Part shown: positions 50,101-61,730 of the stretch, one piece after another | Layout of the letters: each line of letters starts with the position of its first letter | Position numbering within the stretch: the first letter of the stretch is position 1 | Source: Polytrichum commune | Lineage: Eukaryota; Streptophyta; Polytrichopsida; Polytrichales; Polytrichaceae | Reading direction: 5' to 3' | NCBI GenBank assembly: GCA_950295325.1 | Contig: OX485803.1 | Location: 19,716,001 to 19,780,000 of the forward strand | DNA length: 64,000 nucleotides | Program-made: the position numbers and the translations under genes | Notes under the pieces: generated by a model | Databases searched by the model: none | What the model was told of the DNA's origin: nothing | Seen by the model: only the letters and a program-made list of their open reading frames with translations

Positions 50101-52516
50101 CAACAAGCTTACAACGACAGAATCAGAATCATTGCTTCAAGAAGAAGGTAGACATGCCCAAACTCAGAATTTGTTATACCTCACTGCGTTTTCTTTCTTT
50201 ATTTATTTTTATTATCTTTCCTTCCTTCCTTCCAAGTACAATGAATGATTATGATTCTAGGCAAATAACTTCAAATTCCATCATATCCCAATCCCATTGA
50301 GCATTACTGTACATGATGTCATACATCTTCCTCAAGTAGCATGTTATTTTCAGCGTAAAGCCTTGCCACATTTCTCTTTGAAATCGGTGGGCTTCTTACA
50401 TGCCGTAGTTACCCTAGGGGATTTTGGCAGGATGTATAGCACCATCTGAGCCGTCCATTTCATCTAAATCTAGAGGTTGAAATCTGAGCAAGGGCTTACG
50501 CTAAGTAAAGCCCTCAGGCCGTGGCCTTCTAGAAATACGGGCCAACCCTCGGGTGGGCCCTTCTTCATGGAAAGCCCCGGCCCTAGAGCCTTACTTAATT
50601 ACTTTCTAGATGTTTCAAAGAAATCGGTAAACAGTGCGTCCACTTTGCATGTGTCGATCTGCATATAGCTTCGCATATATATAAGTATGAGTAAATAATT
50701 CCATGACTGACTGTTTCTCTTGTAATTTGCTCTTTTGCTGATTTTATGATCAGTGAATACAAATTGAATGCTCACATTTTTTTAGATTGTGAGTTTAAGG
50801 GATGCGCCTTTCTCACCTATTGATAAACCTGCACCTGTAATTCAGTTGAACGCAGTGGGAGCCATTTGGAGCGCATGATTGAGGAGATTCGCAAACCTGG
50901 GAAAACAAATATTGAACTCAGCTCCGAAGCAATGCAAGCAGCAAGCGTAGAATCCAAACACAATTTGGTACGAAGGATGCACATCGTGGCTAAGACAGTT
51001 GCCATGTACAACAAGGAAGTTAAGAGCACTGAGTTTCTGGGAATTGTCGGGGCGGAGGACTCTGGGAAATCAACCTTCATCATGGTTGGATAAACCACTC
51101 CTTTCAATAGCTGGCATTTTCACATCGTTTTTCTCCTTCTGTACATGATGTCATAAACTGAACTGTTGGTTTATCTATGTCTTTATCTGTAGCTTAAAGA
51201 TTGATGTTTGTTGTACAGAAAGCCATCAGAAGATTTGGAGAGAACCCTTCTGGAGACGTGCCTGAAGTAGGATTTAAGTGTCACACCACGACTGTAAGGC
51301 CGTACAAGCTCAAAGGTAGCTTGTATCTGGTGGATTTTCCAGGCAGCGATGGAACGGAGAATTATGCAAAAGCTTGGAAGCAATTCACATCGGTTCCCAG
51401 TTCATGTATCCTGCTTCTTGAATTCAAGGTATGTTTACCCCAGGGTGGCAACTTTTCCTTTAGAAAAGTTGTTCCTAATCACTTCTAAGACCTCTAATGA
51501 ACTGATGATTTGTTTTCTTATCAAGACTCAGGAGAAACATGCTTGGAGAGAGCACATTGAGAAAAATCCATTGATGCATTTTGTGTTTGAATTAGAAAAG
51601 CCTTGCCCTTACAAATGACATTTTTAGAAAAAATTAGAACAATTGTTTTAATCAGGGTCACCATCCAGACCCGTAGGTGTTGAGTTTCACTTTTAAGAAA
51701 AAAATTACATTTTTAGAATATATAGTCCTAAGAATGCTAATACTACAAAAGTAGCTCCCAAATCATGCTTCTTAGAAATGGTTTAGCAGCTCCAAGGATG
51801 TTTACAGAACCTGTGAGTCCGAACAATGGCACCAGGGAAAGATGTTTTAAAGGAAAAAAAATCAAAACACTGAGTTCCGAGTGCTCAAGAAGAAGCTCAA
51901 ATGCTTTCTTGAAGTTAACCTAAAACCACCTGTGCTGCAAAACCGATCATATGGGTCTGCGTCTGTTGCCCTCAACTATGTCTATCATGATATACTCTGA
52001 AGTTGTGTATACGAGTGGTTTTATAACCCACTCAAAATTTGGCCAGAAATGGGAGTTCACTACCTTACGCCCAGTGTAGAGTGAACAATGTTATATCTTC
52101 TGTGAATCAGCTGTCAATACCTAGTTAGCATGCGCTTCCACCAACAAGTTTCGTGTCCTCGCATTGTCATTTAGGGTGACATTAAGAAGGATCAGATGAA
52201 GATGTACAAGAAGAAGAAAAAAGACCTTGATTCTAAGGTCGCAGTTGTGTTCAACAAAGTGGATTTGCTGTTCTCAAACTCGGAGGAAGACAAATTTGAT
52301 GCGGATTATTTCAAGATCCACAAGGTACGAACGGCTGATAAGCTTGGTTGCAATAGCGAGGATGTGCATTATGTTTGTTTGGACCCCAGGAACAAGCAGA
52401 CATTCACCGAGTTGCAGAAGTTGGGTGTGCTTGATTTTGAAGGGCTTGCAAAGAAAATAGGAGGTTGGTTGGCAATGCACTCCGCCTCAGGGTCACATCA
52501 CATTCTGATGGAGTAA
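44188..52516 (+). CDS. Lipase-GTPase fusion protein B (pseudo-lipase, membrane segment, P-loop GTPase)
   Basis: Nine exons give 863 codons: 44188-44649, 45269-45697, 46917-47159, 48272-48410, 48919-49060, 49762-50147, 50846-51084, 51219-51428 and 52175-52516. Intron phases match those of gene A at all eight positions. Lipase-domain blocks are recognisable (IAFRGSR, IAFGAPNIC), but the nucleophile elbow reads GHRLGG, with Arg133 for Ser. The HH of the catalytic-His block is KK (259/260). Only the Asp position (199) is kept, and the helical insert of A is missing. About 485-541 is hydrophobic and Gly-rich and could hold two membrane passes. GTPase motifs are intact: GAEDSGKST (669-677), DFPG (719-722) and NKVD (777-780). 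No frameshift or stop was found, so it looks functional but not as a lipase. The start is the first in-frame ATG, just after a gacag. Confidence 0.9.
45880..46150 (+). repeat. Dispersed repeat in intron 2 of lipase-GTPase B
   Basis: Related to 12060-12290 (reverse complement) and 38610-38900. It contains tatgagtatcttattgattgtcaatgtgaag-like, agcttagaatggttagcat, ttgagcatgtagt and, in reverse, the ggtgtggatc..ccaaaaagaca block. It lies in the 1.2-kb intron 45698-46916. Confidence 0.55.
51648..51806 (+). repeat. Dispersed 150-bp repeat in intron 8 of lipase-GTPase B
   Basis: Partner of 36391-36548. The two copies sit in different introns of the two paralogues, so they were inserted independently rather than inherited from the gene duplication. 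Confidence 0.7.
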
Positions 52517-52829
52517 TTAAAAGATTAACCCCGTTAACCCTGAAGCGCAGTACAAAAACATGTATTTGACTTGCACACTCCCATTTGTACTTATTATGTC
52601 AAAAGTGACTATCTAAAATGAACTACTTCTTAAAGTTGTGTTTTTTTAATGTTAATTGGTTGAATGCCTTGGTGTACCGTGTTATTGAAGATGTGAGTTT
52701 AGGTGCACAGCTTGGGTGGCCTTTGATGCAAATACATATGTTGTATGTTGATCATCTTAAATGTCAAGCATGAGAGCATTTTTATATTCTCACTACCAAA
52801 ATAATACATTGGCTATGGATTACATTCCT
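52517..52829. other. 3' flank of lipase-GTPase B
   Basis: Probable 3' UTR and terminator region. T-rich stretches (for example tgtttttttaatgtt near 52638) are present, but no single polyadenylation signal could be chosen. Confidence 0.35.
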
Positions 52830-54050
52830 ACACACTAACCTACCCAATCTAAATCTAACCCCACTCCAATCCCCACCACAAGATTTTCACAATCAAAATA
52901 CTTTGGCTAGTACAATGCTATGTAATCACCCTACTTAAGGAAAAACCAAGAACTAACCCACACGCCAACCAACACGACACCCTACACCCCGAAATCACAA
53001 AACTAACTACTAATCAACTCTTTCAACATAACACAAGCCTACTATTCCTCCCCCCTCACATGCCCCCTACAACTCACCCCACAACTAAGATATTCTATTT
53101 GGATCTATGGGTAATAGACCCAAAACCTCGTAATAGACCGGTGTCAGCTTGGCGCATCCAACCGACCACACCACCACCCTCCAAGCCATACATTGGGCTA
53201 TAACGGCAACCAAAGGAGACCCCAACACAATCACCATCCTAGTTGTCAACAATCAAGACTAGACTGCCCAACAACTACCCCTCAACCAACATGTCGATAT
53301 CCGCACTTCAGCAACCACACCACCACACAACATATGTTATAACCCCACATTGGAATGGCCAAAATTCTATCAACACACAAAACCATCCCTCACATCCATA
53401 AATTGCATTCCATAATCAAACAAGCCACCCATGTGACACACAAACCCCACAAGACCTACAAAGTACCCTACAAAGAAACCACAACAATCACATAGACACC
53501 CACCAAAACCAACCTACCCTCACCTCCTACAAGGTTACATTTTCCCCACATGGAAACTAGCACCCAATAGAAACTTCCCCCCTGGATCAACCGCCACACT
53601 ACCCCTACCAAATGAATACCACAACATTCACCCCCTAAAATACAACCCGGCTTAGAAATTTATAGCCTCGATAACAACAATGTCCAAATATCAAAAAGAC
53701 TACCAAGATACCAATTTAACTATCCTTAAGCCAAACTCAACACTATCCTAATTGCCATAAAAACCATACCAAATCACCCACATCGACACCTATATATCTT
53801 CATGGACACCCTCAACAATATATTCATGATTAACAACCACATTCAACACCCATCCTCACAACACCACCACCTTGGCAAGCTACCTATAGCCACAGTACAC
53901 CAAATATATTGGACCAAACACAAAATATCCACCCACAATGTCCGCACACACACATGTATTATTGGAAATAAAAAAAACAAATGTTGTAGCAAACAAGGGA
54001 GTACAAAAAGACTAACCCCCCCCCCACCTCTCACATACACATAGCTATTT
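52830..54050. other. G-poor, A/C-rich stretch with strong strand asymmetry
   Basis: On the plus strand C and A dominate and G is scarce over about 1.2 kb, with many cca, aac, cacc and ccc runs, then a return to ordinary AT-rich composition near 54060. No simple repeat period and no convincing coding frame were found; the longest open frame is 80 codons at 53802-54044. Confidence 0.65.
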
Positions 54051-56310
54051 GGGTACTCATGCTTTTGGGTGCCACAGTTAGCCTCACTCTTCATTGTCCC
54101 TCGCACCTTGTTTGCTTTAAAATATAAAAAAAGGCGTGCCCTTAGAATATATAATTTACCTACTCTAAGTATTCCGGAAGAAATTTTAGATCTCATAGCT
54201 ACCTTTGAAGCCTGTGATGCATGGTTGTCTAGCGTGTATCAAAGGTTGTTAAATTAATCAAAAAAATTCACATCGTGCATTTCATTGAATAGTTCAAATT
54301 CAAAACATATTAACGTCATATATATCAATGCATTTAGTGTGTCATAGAAGCCAAGTTTAAGTAATGACTAAATGTTGAAATTTCTTTAATAATTGGATGG
54401 TCACACCATTGAAAAGGGGGGTTAGTGTGGTAAAGGGGTTCCAGTCACACCATTCTCTACATTCACATTTTCATTCTTTCATGCATTAAAAATAAATTAA
54501 AACATGAAAGTTAATTACATAGGATGATGAAACAAATAGTGGTGCACTCCTTTCACATGGAGCTATCTGTCTTCACCTATGAAGGTAAGGTGCCCCTTAG
54601 ATTGTCTATAATAGAATGTGGGTACAGAGGTCACCTCATCTGTAGATCAACTCCCCATCATTTGTCCAATTTCTACATAAACTAATAACGTTATGACTCG
54701 AACTTCTGTGGAGACAATTGTAAGTACCGTATGAGCTTGATGTGTAACATGAAATCCCTCAATATATTCACTTATGATATGAGAACATGAAATGTCATTA
54801 ATTGTTGACAAATCACAAGGTATAGTGCACACAAACATAGGCTCAATGTGACTAAGCATAAAACTATTGACTCAAAGGTGGATGTATCCTCAAGAAACAT
54901 ATTATTTAACAACCTATGATTTAATCTTTGTTTCTAATCTAGACCGAAATAATTTCCTCACTACTTGACATAATGATAAGTGTTTGATGGCAAAATGTTG
55001 CTCGTGCAACAAATTACTGCTTTGATGATGGAAATATACACTCTACTAATCTAGGTTCTAATCTATGATGATGATGATTTATACACAAACCTAAATTTTG
55101 TTGTAAAATGGAAGAAATTTGTGTTTATCATCTCAGACCCTGCGCTTAATACGGATGGGGAGTCGTTTACTCAACCTCGGAAAAGGGAAAAATGACACCA
55201 CTTCTTCACCAAGTAGCTCCCATGACCTGCGCATTTGGCCACATTCTTGTTATACATGGTTTAAGTTGGAAGCAATTTCTAAAATGTGTTAGGAGATAAC
55301 TTTCCCAAATGTTACGAAAGGGATTCTCACGAAATTCTATCACTAAAGAGAAGTTGTGAGGCACCATCAAAGGATCACATATGTACAATTAAAAATACAA
55401 TTATTAGTTTTGATCCTCCCATGATGCATCTAAGAGTCAAAGCGTTGAAAAGTAGTCATCATAATCAAAACTTAGTGCTTTGCTATAAACTTGATTTTGT
55501 TTGGCTGGAGTTACAAATCTTATAGATCACAAGCAAGATTTGATCTTGTCGTGATTAAACTATCAAAATATCTTGATGTGAGTAATTCATGAGCCTGGTA
55601 TGAAGAGCAACCATTCATGAAGTTTCATAAGCAAGCTTCTGGGGTGATACATGATTTCAATACCTTTGTTTGGGAGATTTTTTTTCTGAATAATATTTCT
55701 TTGGCAAGATCCATTCGCATTAAATTGAAAGTCCCATTTTGAAGCCCAGTGGATAACATAGACCAAAAGGACATTGGTCACAATGAGATTGGACTAGTAG
55801 GAGCTCAGACGATAGACACGGCTATTCTAAGTTCGACTCTCAACACAATTTGGAGGGCATATATGTGATCACTTCCAAATAATGAGAATCTTCACTTTGA
55901 CGTCCCATAACTTCTATATCTCAACTGCAATATTGAAATTATGAATGACAATTTGTTTGATTTGCAATTGCTAACCAAATGAAATGATTCATGATACGAA
56001 TCAGCTGTGAAGATTCTTTTTGGAGTTGGAAGTGCCCACAATAAGGCCAAAAACATTATATACAATAGAAGTTGCAAATACAAGAGAGGGGGAACCTGAG
56101 TTTACATGACTTACTCAAATTTTATGACAAGGTGGTGAAGGAAGATGCAGAGTTCCGCACGAGCAAGGTCCAGTCCTGGGCAGAGCCGTGCACGACCACC
56201 AAAGCCAAAGAAAGGCGCCTTGGACCCGTTTGCATCCTGTGCAATACATGGAAAAATTGGTTCCAATCGAGTGTTTTAACATGCAAAAAAACAAATAATT
56301 AATTCTTTAT
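54051..56310. other. AT-rich intergenic DNA, no gene seen
   Basis: Short open frames only, without motifs. A TA microsatellite of about 18 units runs from about 56316 to 56351 just to the right. Confidence 0.45.
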
Positions 56311-56356
<46 letters not shown>

Positions 56357-56527
56357 AGTGTCGTACACCTCTCCATGAGGAGTGCCCGAAACACCATGGG
56401 CACAAGGGGGACCCCGGAGTGACACCCAGGACTTGTGGCGCCGTTGGTGAGAGGGCCCAAGTGATTCTAGTGTGGGTGAAGGCCCCGGGCGTTGGGAACG
56501 CCTCCCACCCACGGAGACTAGGAGATA

Positions 56528-57382
56528 TGTAAGCCCAAAATGGTGCCCAAATGTGTTATTAACCCTTTGAAACCATTAGGAGTTATATTTTGATGTTTTA
56601 TAATTATTCTCAAAAATATAAAAAGAGTGAGGCTTGGTGTGAAGTTATGTTTAGGCCTTAGGCTTATGTGGTGTAGTTAATTGGAAGCTTAGAGGCATGA
56701 AGGAAATTCTTTGGTTAGGTGAGTGTAGCATGTGGTGGACCAAGGGGAGCTCCTTGAATTTAAATATTTGAATTGGGATCCATCTTGTTGGTTTAGGAGT
56801 TGAAGGCTTAGCGGATAGGATAAGAGCATACGAAGTAGGCGAGGATTGAGGGGCTTACTTGGCGGATAGGATAAGAGCCTACGAAGTAGGAGAGGATCGA
56901 GGGGCTTCTCTTGAGCTTTGAGGGGTGCTCACATCTTCCCTTCCCCTATATATTCATTTCTCTCACCTTCTTCACTCACTTGTGTTCCTATTCACTCTCT
57001 CTTCCTTCGCGCTCTTTCATCTTGCACGTGTGGGTGCACACATGTGTGTGGGCACATGAACATGTTGTATTGAGAGGGGAGTGTGGGAATTAGTAGAAGG
57101 ATTAGTGGAATTAGTAGAATTCATAGAGACTTGTAGGGAACTTAGTAAGGTTAAGTGTAGTAGTTGGTCGACCCTTTAGAAGGCCAATGCTCTACCTATT
57201 CAAGAGACTAGCATTAATAAAACATCATGATTTCAAGTGAGTTGGGAGCTTGTTGAGATGGAAGTACATTCCATGTTACCACGGGCTTTGGTATGACACA
57301 TGTGATTTTCAAAACCATCACCCGGACTAGGACGCTTAAGGGTGGTGGGTTTGGCCTCACATAAATGGTGCGTCCGCCGGGA
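56528..57382 (+). mobile_element. Possible LTR with adjoining primer-binding site
   Basis: A segment of about 834 bp begins tgtaagccc (56528) and ends ggcctcaca (57361), giving the TG...CA ends of an LTR. It is followed after four bases by tggtgcgtccgccggga, which resembles the tRNA-Asp-type primer-binding sites of some plant retrotransposons. Within it lies a 51-bp tandem duplication (56811-56910: gcggataggataagagc.ta). No second LTR and no gag or pol frame was found, so it may be a fragment, or not an LTR at all. Confidence 0.35.
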
Positions 57383-57940
57383 GTGAAGCAGGAAGTAGAC
57401 ACAAGACTTGGAAGCAATTAAGAAGACTTGGAGGTACAAACTTAAGAGAGGGGAATGAGCACTTGAGACGTGGTAAGTGTTTACTCTTAAGCTTTTATTT
57501 TTTGAATTATTTAGATTAGTTGCATTTTGATTATTTCCTTAGGATGGATTACATTGGAATTTATGCAATTTCATTTTGAGGAAGGAGCGCGGCAAAGGTA
57601 TGTCCGCATCATTTTTGGGGATTTGCTAAGGACATAAAAAGAATTTACGATCAATTAGTTCACTAAGACTTTAGAGGGATAATTAATTTTAGGAAAATTA
57701 GACTTTGACACTCACCAAGTCTTGGGACTTGAGAGTTGATGCTATAGATTAGAATTGTTAGTTAGAAATTATGATTGGGATGTCCCATTGAGTCACGGAC
57801 GAGGGGAGTACTAACTTACAGGGGAAAGCGATTGCTTAAGGTACGACGACTTCTTCAAAATGGGGATATTAACTAAAATGAGACAATTGGGCCATTATGA
57901 GACAATTCGTACCGATGGGAACGTGCATTGGGAACGTGGT
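57383..57940. other. Intergenic DNA, no gene seen
   Basis: If the LTR call is right this would be the start of the internal domain, but no gag-like frame is open here. Confidence 0.35.
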
Positions 57941-57944
57941 TCAC

Positions 57945-58500
57945 GAGTAAATACCCGTGAATTGCCATCATTGACAAGGTTTAGAACAAGAGAAAGGTCA
58001 TCAACATAGACTAACACACTATTTCATGCACATTGGTGTATATATATAAGCTACAATAATGCATATTCTTGCCCACATAAAAACTTAGCCCAGCTGTCAC
58101 CACGGGTGTTCACTCGTGACCAACCAACACCCCGCAACAGATGAGCCTATATCCATAATACAACATAAGTCGACACCACTAAGGAACAACCATTCGCATG
58201 TCAACAAATGTATGCAAATATAATGGGTCTAATCATAAAAGCTATCATGGGCACTTAATATTACTCAGAGAATACAAATACATCTAACCACGAGTGAACG
58301 CCCGTGACAAATCAACGCCATGCAACACACGATGCAAGATCCATAACACATGAAGGAAGGTCTACATGTCATATCCGACTACACAACTGAGGGTCAAAAA
58401 ATCATTTGAATGTATCATAGATGTCACAGTGGGCACAAAAAATGTGAACAAAGTATATGAATTGTTGTATCCACGGGTGAACACCCGTGGAAAATCTATC
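57945..58500. repeat. Repeats of about 185 bp with a ccacgggtgaacacccgtgg palindrome
   Basis: Versions of cacg(g/a)gtg.aca(c/g)(t/c)cgtg occur at about 57949, 58099, 58278 and 58471, the last three roughly 180-190 bp apart. The intervening units share gacaaatcaacgcc / gaccaaccaacacc, gcaaca.a.gatg, atccataa.acat and atgggcac/gtgggcac. The copy at 58471 is a perfect 20-bp palindrome. Confidence 0.7.
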
Positions 58501-58515
58501 ACTATAAAGGTCCGG

Positions 58516-58926
58516 CTATCTACAAGAGGAGTATGAATCCTTAATCATTTTCAACATCTTGTCATGAGGTTGTCTTTGAGCTATAGTACATTGCTTGTGC
58601 TTGACTTCTTCAAGCCGTTTCTTCTCCTCCATCAAACCTGTAGCTTCTCGAAGTTGTTTCACCCTTGCAGCCACATAATCAGACATGGATGAGGTGGTAT
58701 TGGGTGAACTACACCTCCAACATCCAGAACTATTTCCCGAGCCCGTGGGCTCACTGGGGTGAGTGGTTTGGAGAGAAAGGTGTCTCTTCACCCGAGCGCG
58801 TGTGACCGGAGCCGCAACAGCGACCGGTGTCGGGTAGAGAGGGTTCCGCCTTGGGAAAGCACTGGGTTTCTGGCTGCAACTAGATTTTATCGGACCCGTC
58901 GAATCTTCTGGTCTTCTAGTCTTCAA
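58516..58926 (-). CDS. Hypothetical protein, possible coiled coil
   Basis: An open frame of about 136 codons. The C-terminal half has heptad-like charged sequence (YVAARVKQLREATGLMEEKK, then RLEEVKHKQ); the N-terminal half is Pro/Ser/Arg-rich. It opens at a TTG and the first ATG lies well inside, just before SDYVAARVK, so it may be an exon of a larger gene or a transposon-derived fragment. I do not recognise the family. Confidence 0.3.
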   Translation of the reverse strand: MKTRRPEDSTGPIKSSCSQKPSAFPRRNPLYPTPVAVAAPVTRARVKRHLSLQTTHPSEPTGSGNSSGCWRCSSPNTTSSMSDYVAARVKQLREATGLMEEKKRLEEVKHKQCTIAQRQPHDKMLKMIKDSYSSCR

Positions 58927-59137
58927 TTTCTTCTAATCTTCAACCTCTTTCCTGTCGACCTATCCTGTTGCGGCTCTATATGGGTAAAGGGTAAGGGTAG
59001 TGTGATAAGAAATCACAGGCTTCGGACGGGTAAAACGGGACGTTAGAACACGAGCTGACGTCCGAAAGATTGGCTCCTAAACTTTCAAACCCACGGTGAC
59101 CAGCAATCGCGCCTCACCAGTGGGAACGACAGAAACA

Positions 59138-59214
59138 ACCTTGTGGGTGATCAATCCCACTTCGTTGTCACAAACAACCTTGTGGGTCATTAATCCCACT
59201 TCGTTGTCACACAA
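59138..59214. repeat. Two-copy 40-bp tandem repeat
   Basis: acaaccttgtgggtgatcaatcccacttcgttgtcacaa occurs twice in succession with two changes (59133-59172 and 59173-59212). It is the only structure in the 58.9-59.6 kb stretch, where no gene is supported. Confidence 0.75.
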
Positions 59215-59689
59215 GAAACAAATTACGATGCAGAAATGAAATACAACTAGCCTCCAAAACCGGCTTGGAATCACACACACAAGAAAAAGACAACGTGCCA
59301 CAAGCAACCACACATTCGAGTCTTAAAGCCTTCAATTCTTCAATCTGTCCGTCTTCTATGGTCGATCGAAGTCTCAGCTCTTCTTTTAAGAACCAACAGA
59401 CTTCCCTCCACTCAAACAAGCACAAATCTTGATTGCTAACTTCCAAAACAACAAGTGAGATCTCTCATGAATCACAAATCCCTCGTATTTTATTTCATAT
59501 TCTTCTCAAAACAACTCACACCGTGAGCTTCGAATCCACTTCTCTCTCTCCACAACTTCTCTCCCACAATAATCACATAACATCTTTCCTTCACCACCTC
59601 TCTCTATCCATGCGAGAGACAAAGTTCTATCTTATCCTCATCACATGGCTTCTAATCACCCATTGGTCCAAAAAGTAACTCAAGATAAA

Positions 59690-59935
59690 CTAAGTAAGAC
59701 TAAAAAAAGTAAAGTAAAGGCAACACTAAGAGTAAATTGTGAGTAAACAAAAGGATAAAGGTAACTATCCACTTCTATCCACTTTTATCCTTTGGTAAAG
59801 GTAACTAAGAGTAAACTATGAGTAAATAAAAATGTAAGCAACTTCTATCCACTTCTATCCTTAGGTAATGATAACTAAAATAAACTATGAGTAAATAAAA
59901 AGGTAATCTACTTCTATTCTTTATTATTTTTCTCC
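59690..59935. repeat. Tandem repeat of about 75 bp, three copies
   Basis: Units contain gtaaac(t)atgagtaaa(t/c)aaa, a.gtaa..(c)acttctatccacttctatcctt and ggtaa(a/t)g.taacta. They are seen from about 59730, 59808 and 59870, with decay toward both ends. Confidence 0.65.
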
Positions 59936-60497
59936 AAGACCAAGAATCACAATGCAATATTAAATACGTACACATCTATATAGTGTACATATTTACATTA
60001 CGACACCGGAACAACCACCTCAACCGCGACTGGAACAGCCACCGCAACCGCAAGCGCAACATCGTGTGTTTGGAGCATATGTGTCTAACAAAACAAACGA
60101 CAAAATGATATTAGAATCCCTGGGATGAAACGCAACTAAAAAAATTGGGATTCATGTGGAAAATGAATTACCTTAGGGCATGGAGATGTCACTTCGGCGA
60201 AGTCGGCGTTAGCATCCGGAGGACGTCGTCGACGAGGTGGACTGGCAATATAGTTCTTAGGTCGCGTTTGGAATGGGGAATGTTGTTAGGATACAAGAAC
60301 ATAAGAGTCCATGGAAGAAGGACATTATGTGCAAGAGGAGCCCGTCCGTTGCCCCGTAGTAAAGATGAACATGTTCAAAACATATGAATTATAGCCGAAT
60401 AAGTCCTACATATTAAAATTCGCTATAACAACCATAATTCCCAAAAACACAACTAACATTGTCCAAGTGGTCTGATACATTCATTGAATCAACTACC
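59936..60497. other. Intergenic DNA, no gene seen
   Basis: A short accgcaacc/gaccggcacc-type tract near 60005-60060 and one 80-codon frame (60145-60387 +) without recognisable motif. Nothing is supported. Confidence 0.4.
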
Positions 60498-60792
60498 ACA
60501 CACTATAAGAAAACGTTGTTTTTTTGGACGTAAAAAAAAATGGCAAATCGCGTTCGCTTTGACATGGAAGTACTCCTCTGAGACGTCACCTAAAATCCGT
60601 TATGAAGGACATGGCAAAAACGCCCAATAAACATAGATAACATGCCGAATTTCAACATGTTTTTATGTGACATCATATAAAACGACATCTTCCATGCTCC
60701 CGACATAGGGGCACGTGGAGGGCACGTGGCCTCCACGCAGGCAAGTTTTAAGTGGGCAGTGCCACAACGGCAAGTTTTGCATTTGTTCCCTT

Positions 60793-60957
60793 GCTGACGT
60801 GGGGTGTCATGTGGACCCCCTTTAGAAATGATGTGGACCGCCAAATTGCTGACGTGGCTTTCGTTATCGCTGACGTGGGGTGTTACGTGGACCACCTTTG
60901 GAAATGATGTGGACCGCCACATTATGACGTGGCATTCGTTATTGCTGACGTGGACAT
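60793..60957. repeat. Subterminal tandem repeat, about 77 bp
   Basis: Two full units start with gctgacgtggggtgt(c/t)a, continue gtggacc.cctttgg/agaaatgatgtggaccgcca and end gacgtggc(t/a)ttcgttat(c/t). A third start (gctgacgtgg) follows near 60946. The repeated (g)ctgacgtgg and gatgtggacc motifs are what a transposase-binding subterminal region would look like. Confidence 0.75.
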
Positions 60958-61730
60958 TGTGTTCTGTGAAGTTATATGTCTTGTGCGCGGTTTGGCAGAC
61001 GTCCACTGGGACAGGGAAATGTCATGTGAGACATCTTGGTCGACGCGGATATTCAATTCGAAGGATTTTGGGTTTTGTGCATTGTTATGTTTGACGGCCT
61101 ATGTGACATAAGAACGTTTTCTGGGGCATCATGTTGGACATTACATGTTTTTACGATGTGGTGGGAAAAACATAGCATGTGTGACGGTGAATTCTTGGAG
61201 ACACCATCCCATTCATGAGAACATCGTTTTCAACATGGGCTTGAGTTGGCGTGGATGTTGGCCTGAAGTGCTCAATGACAATGCAGACATAGAGTCTAAG
61301 GGCTATTAGATCTACCAATTGTGAGGGGGTCATCTTTTAGGGCATCTACATGAATCAGCCTCAACGCCACGTGTTGCACATGGCCATTTAACAGACATAA
61401 AGGACGCAAGGAACAAATATTGTAGACCAAGGCGTTGCAAAACATAAAAAGCATTGTATTGATTGAGTAAACACTTTGCGACTACATGGACGCTATTACA
61501 TATCGGAAACTAGTCCACCAAAACTTAATGCTTGTTTGCAATGTCAAAGTTTACAACGGCTATTGTAGTACTGCAAGGCTGGCTAGAACATGCTTGAGCC
61601 ACTCCAAACTTCACGATAGGCATTACTGACGATGTCTCATTTCTTCCGTTGCGGCTGCGGTTTCGTACCACCCCCTACCTACCACATCCCACCGCCATTC
61701 ACAATACACCATGACATGTATTAGTGGGTT

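Noticed and set aside
53802..54044. 80-codon frame in the G-poor tract
   Set aside because: Encoded residues (His/Thr/Asn/Pro) simply reflect A/C-rich composition.
57945..58500. Possible CRISPR array because of regularly spaced palindromes
   Set aside because: Repeats are diverged, the intervening sequence is itself repeated rather than unique, and the context is plant nuclear DNA.
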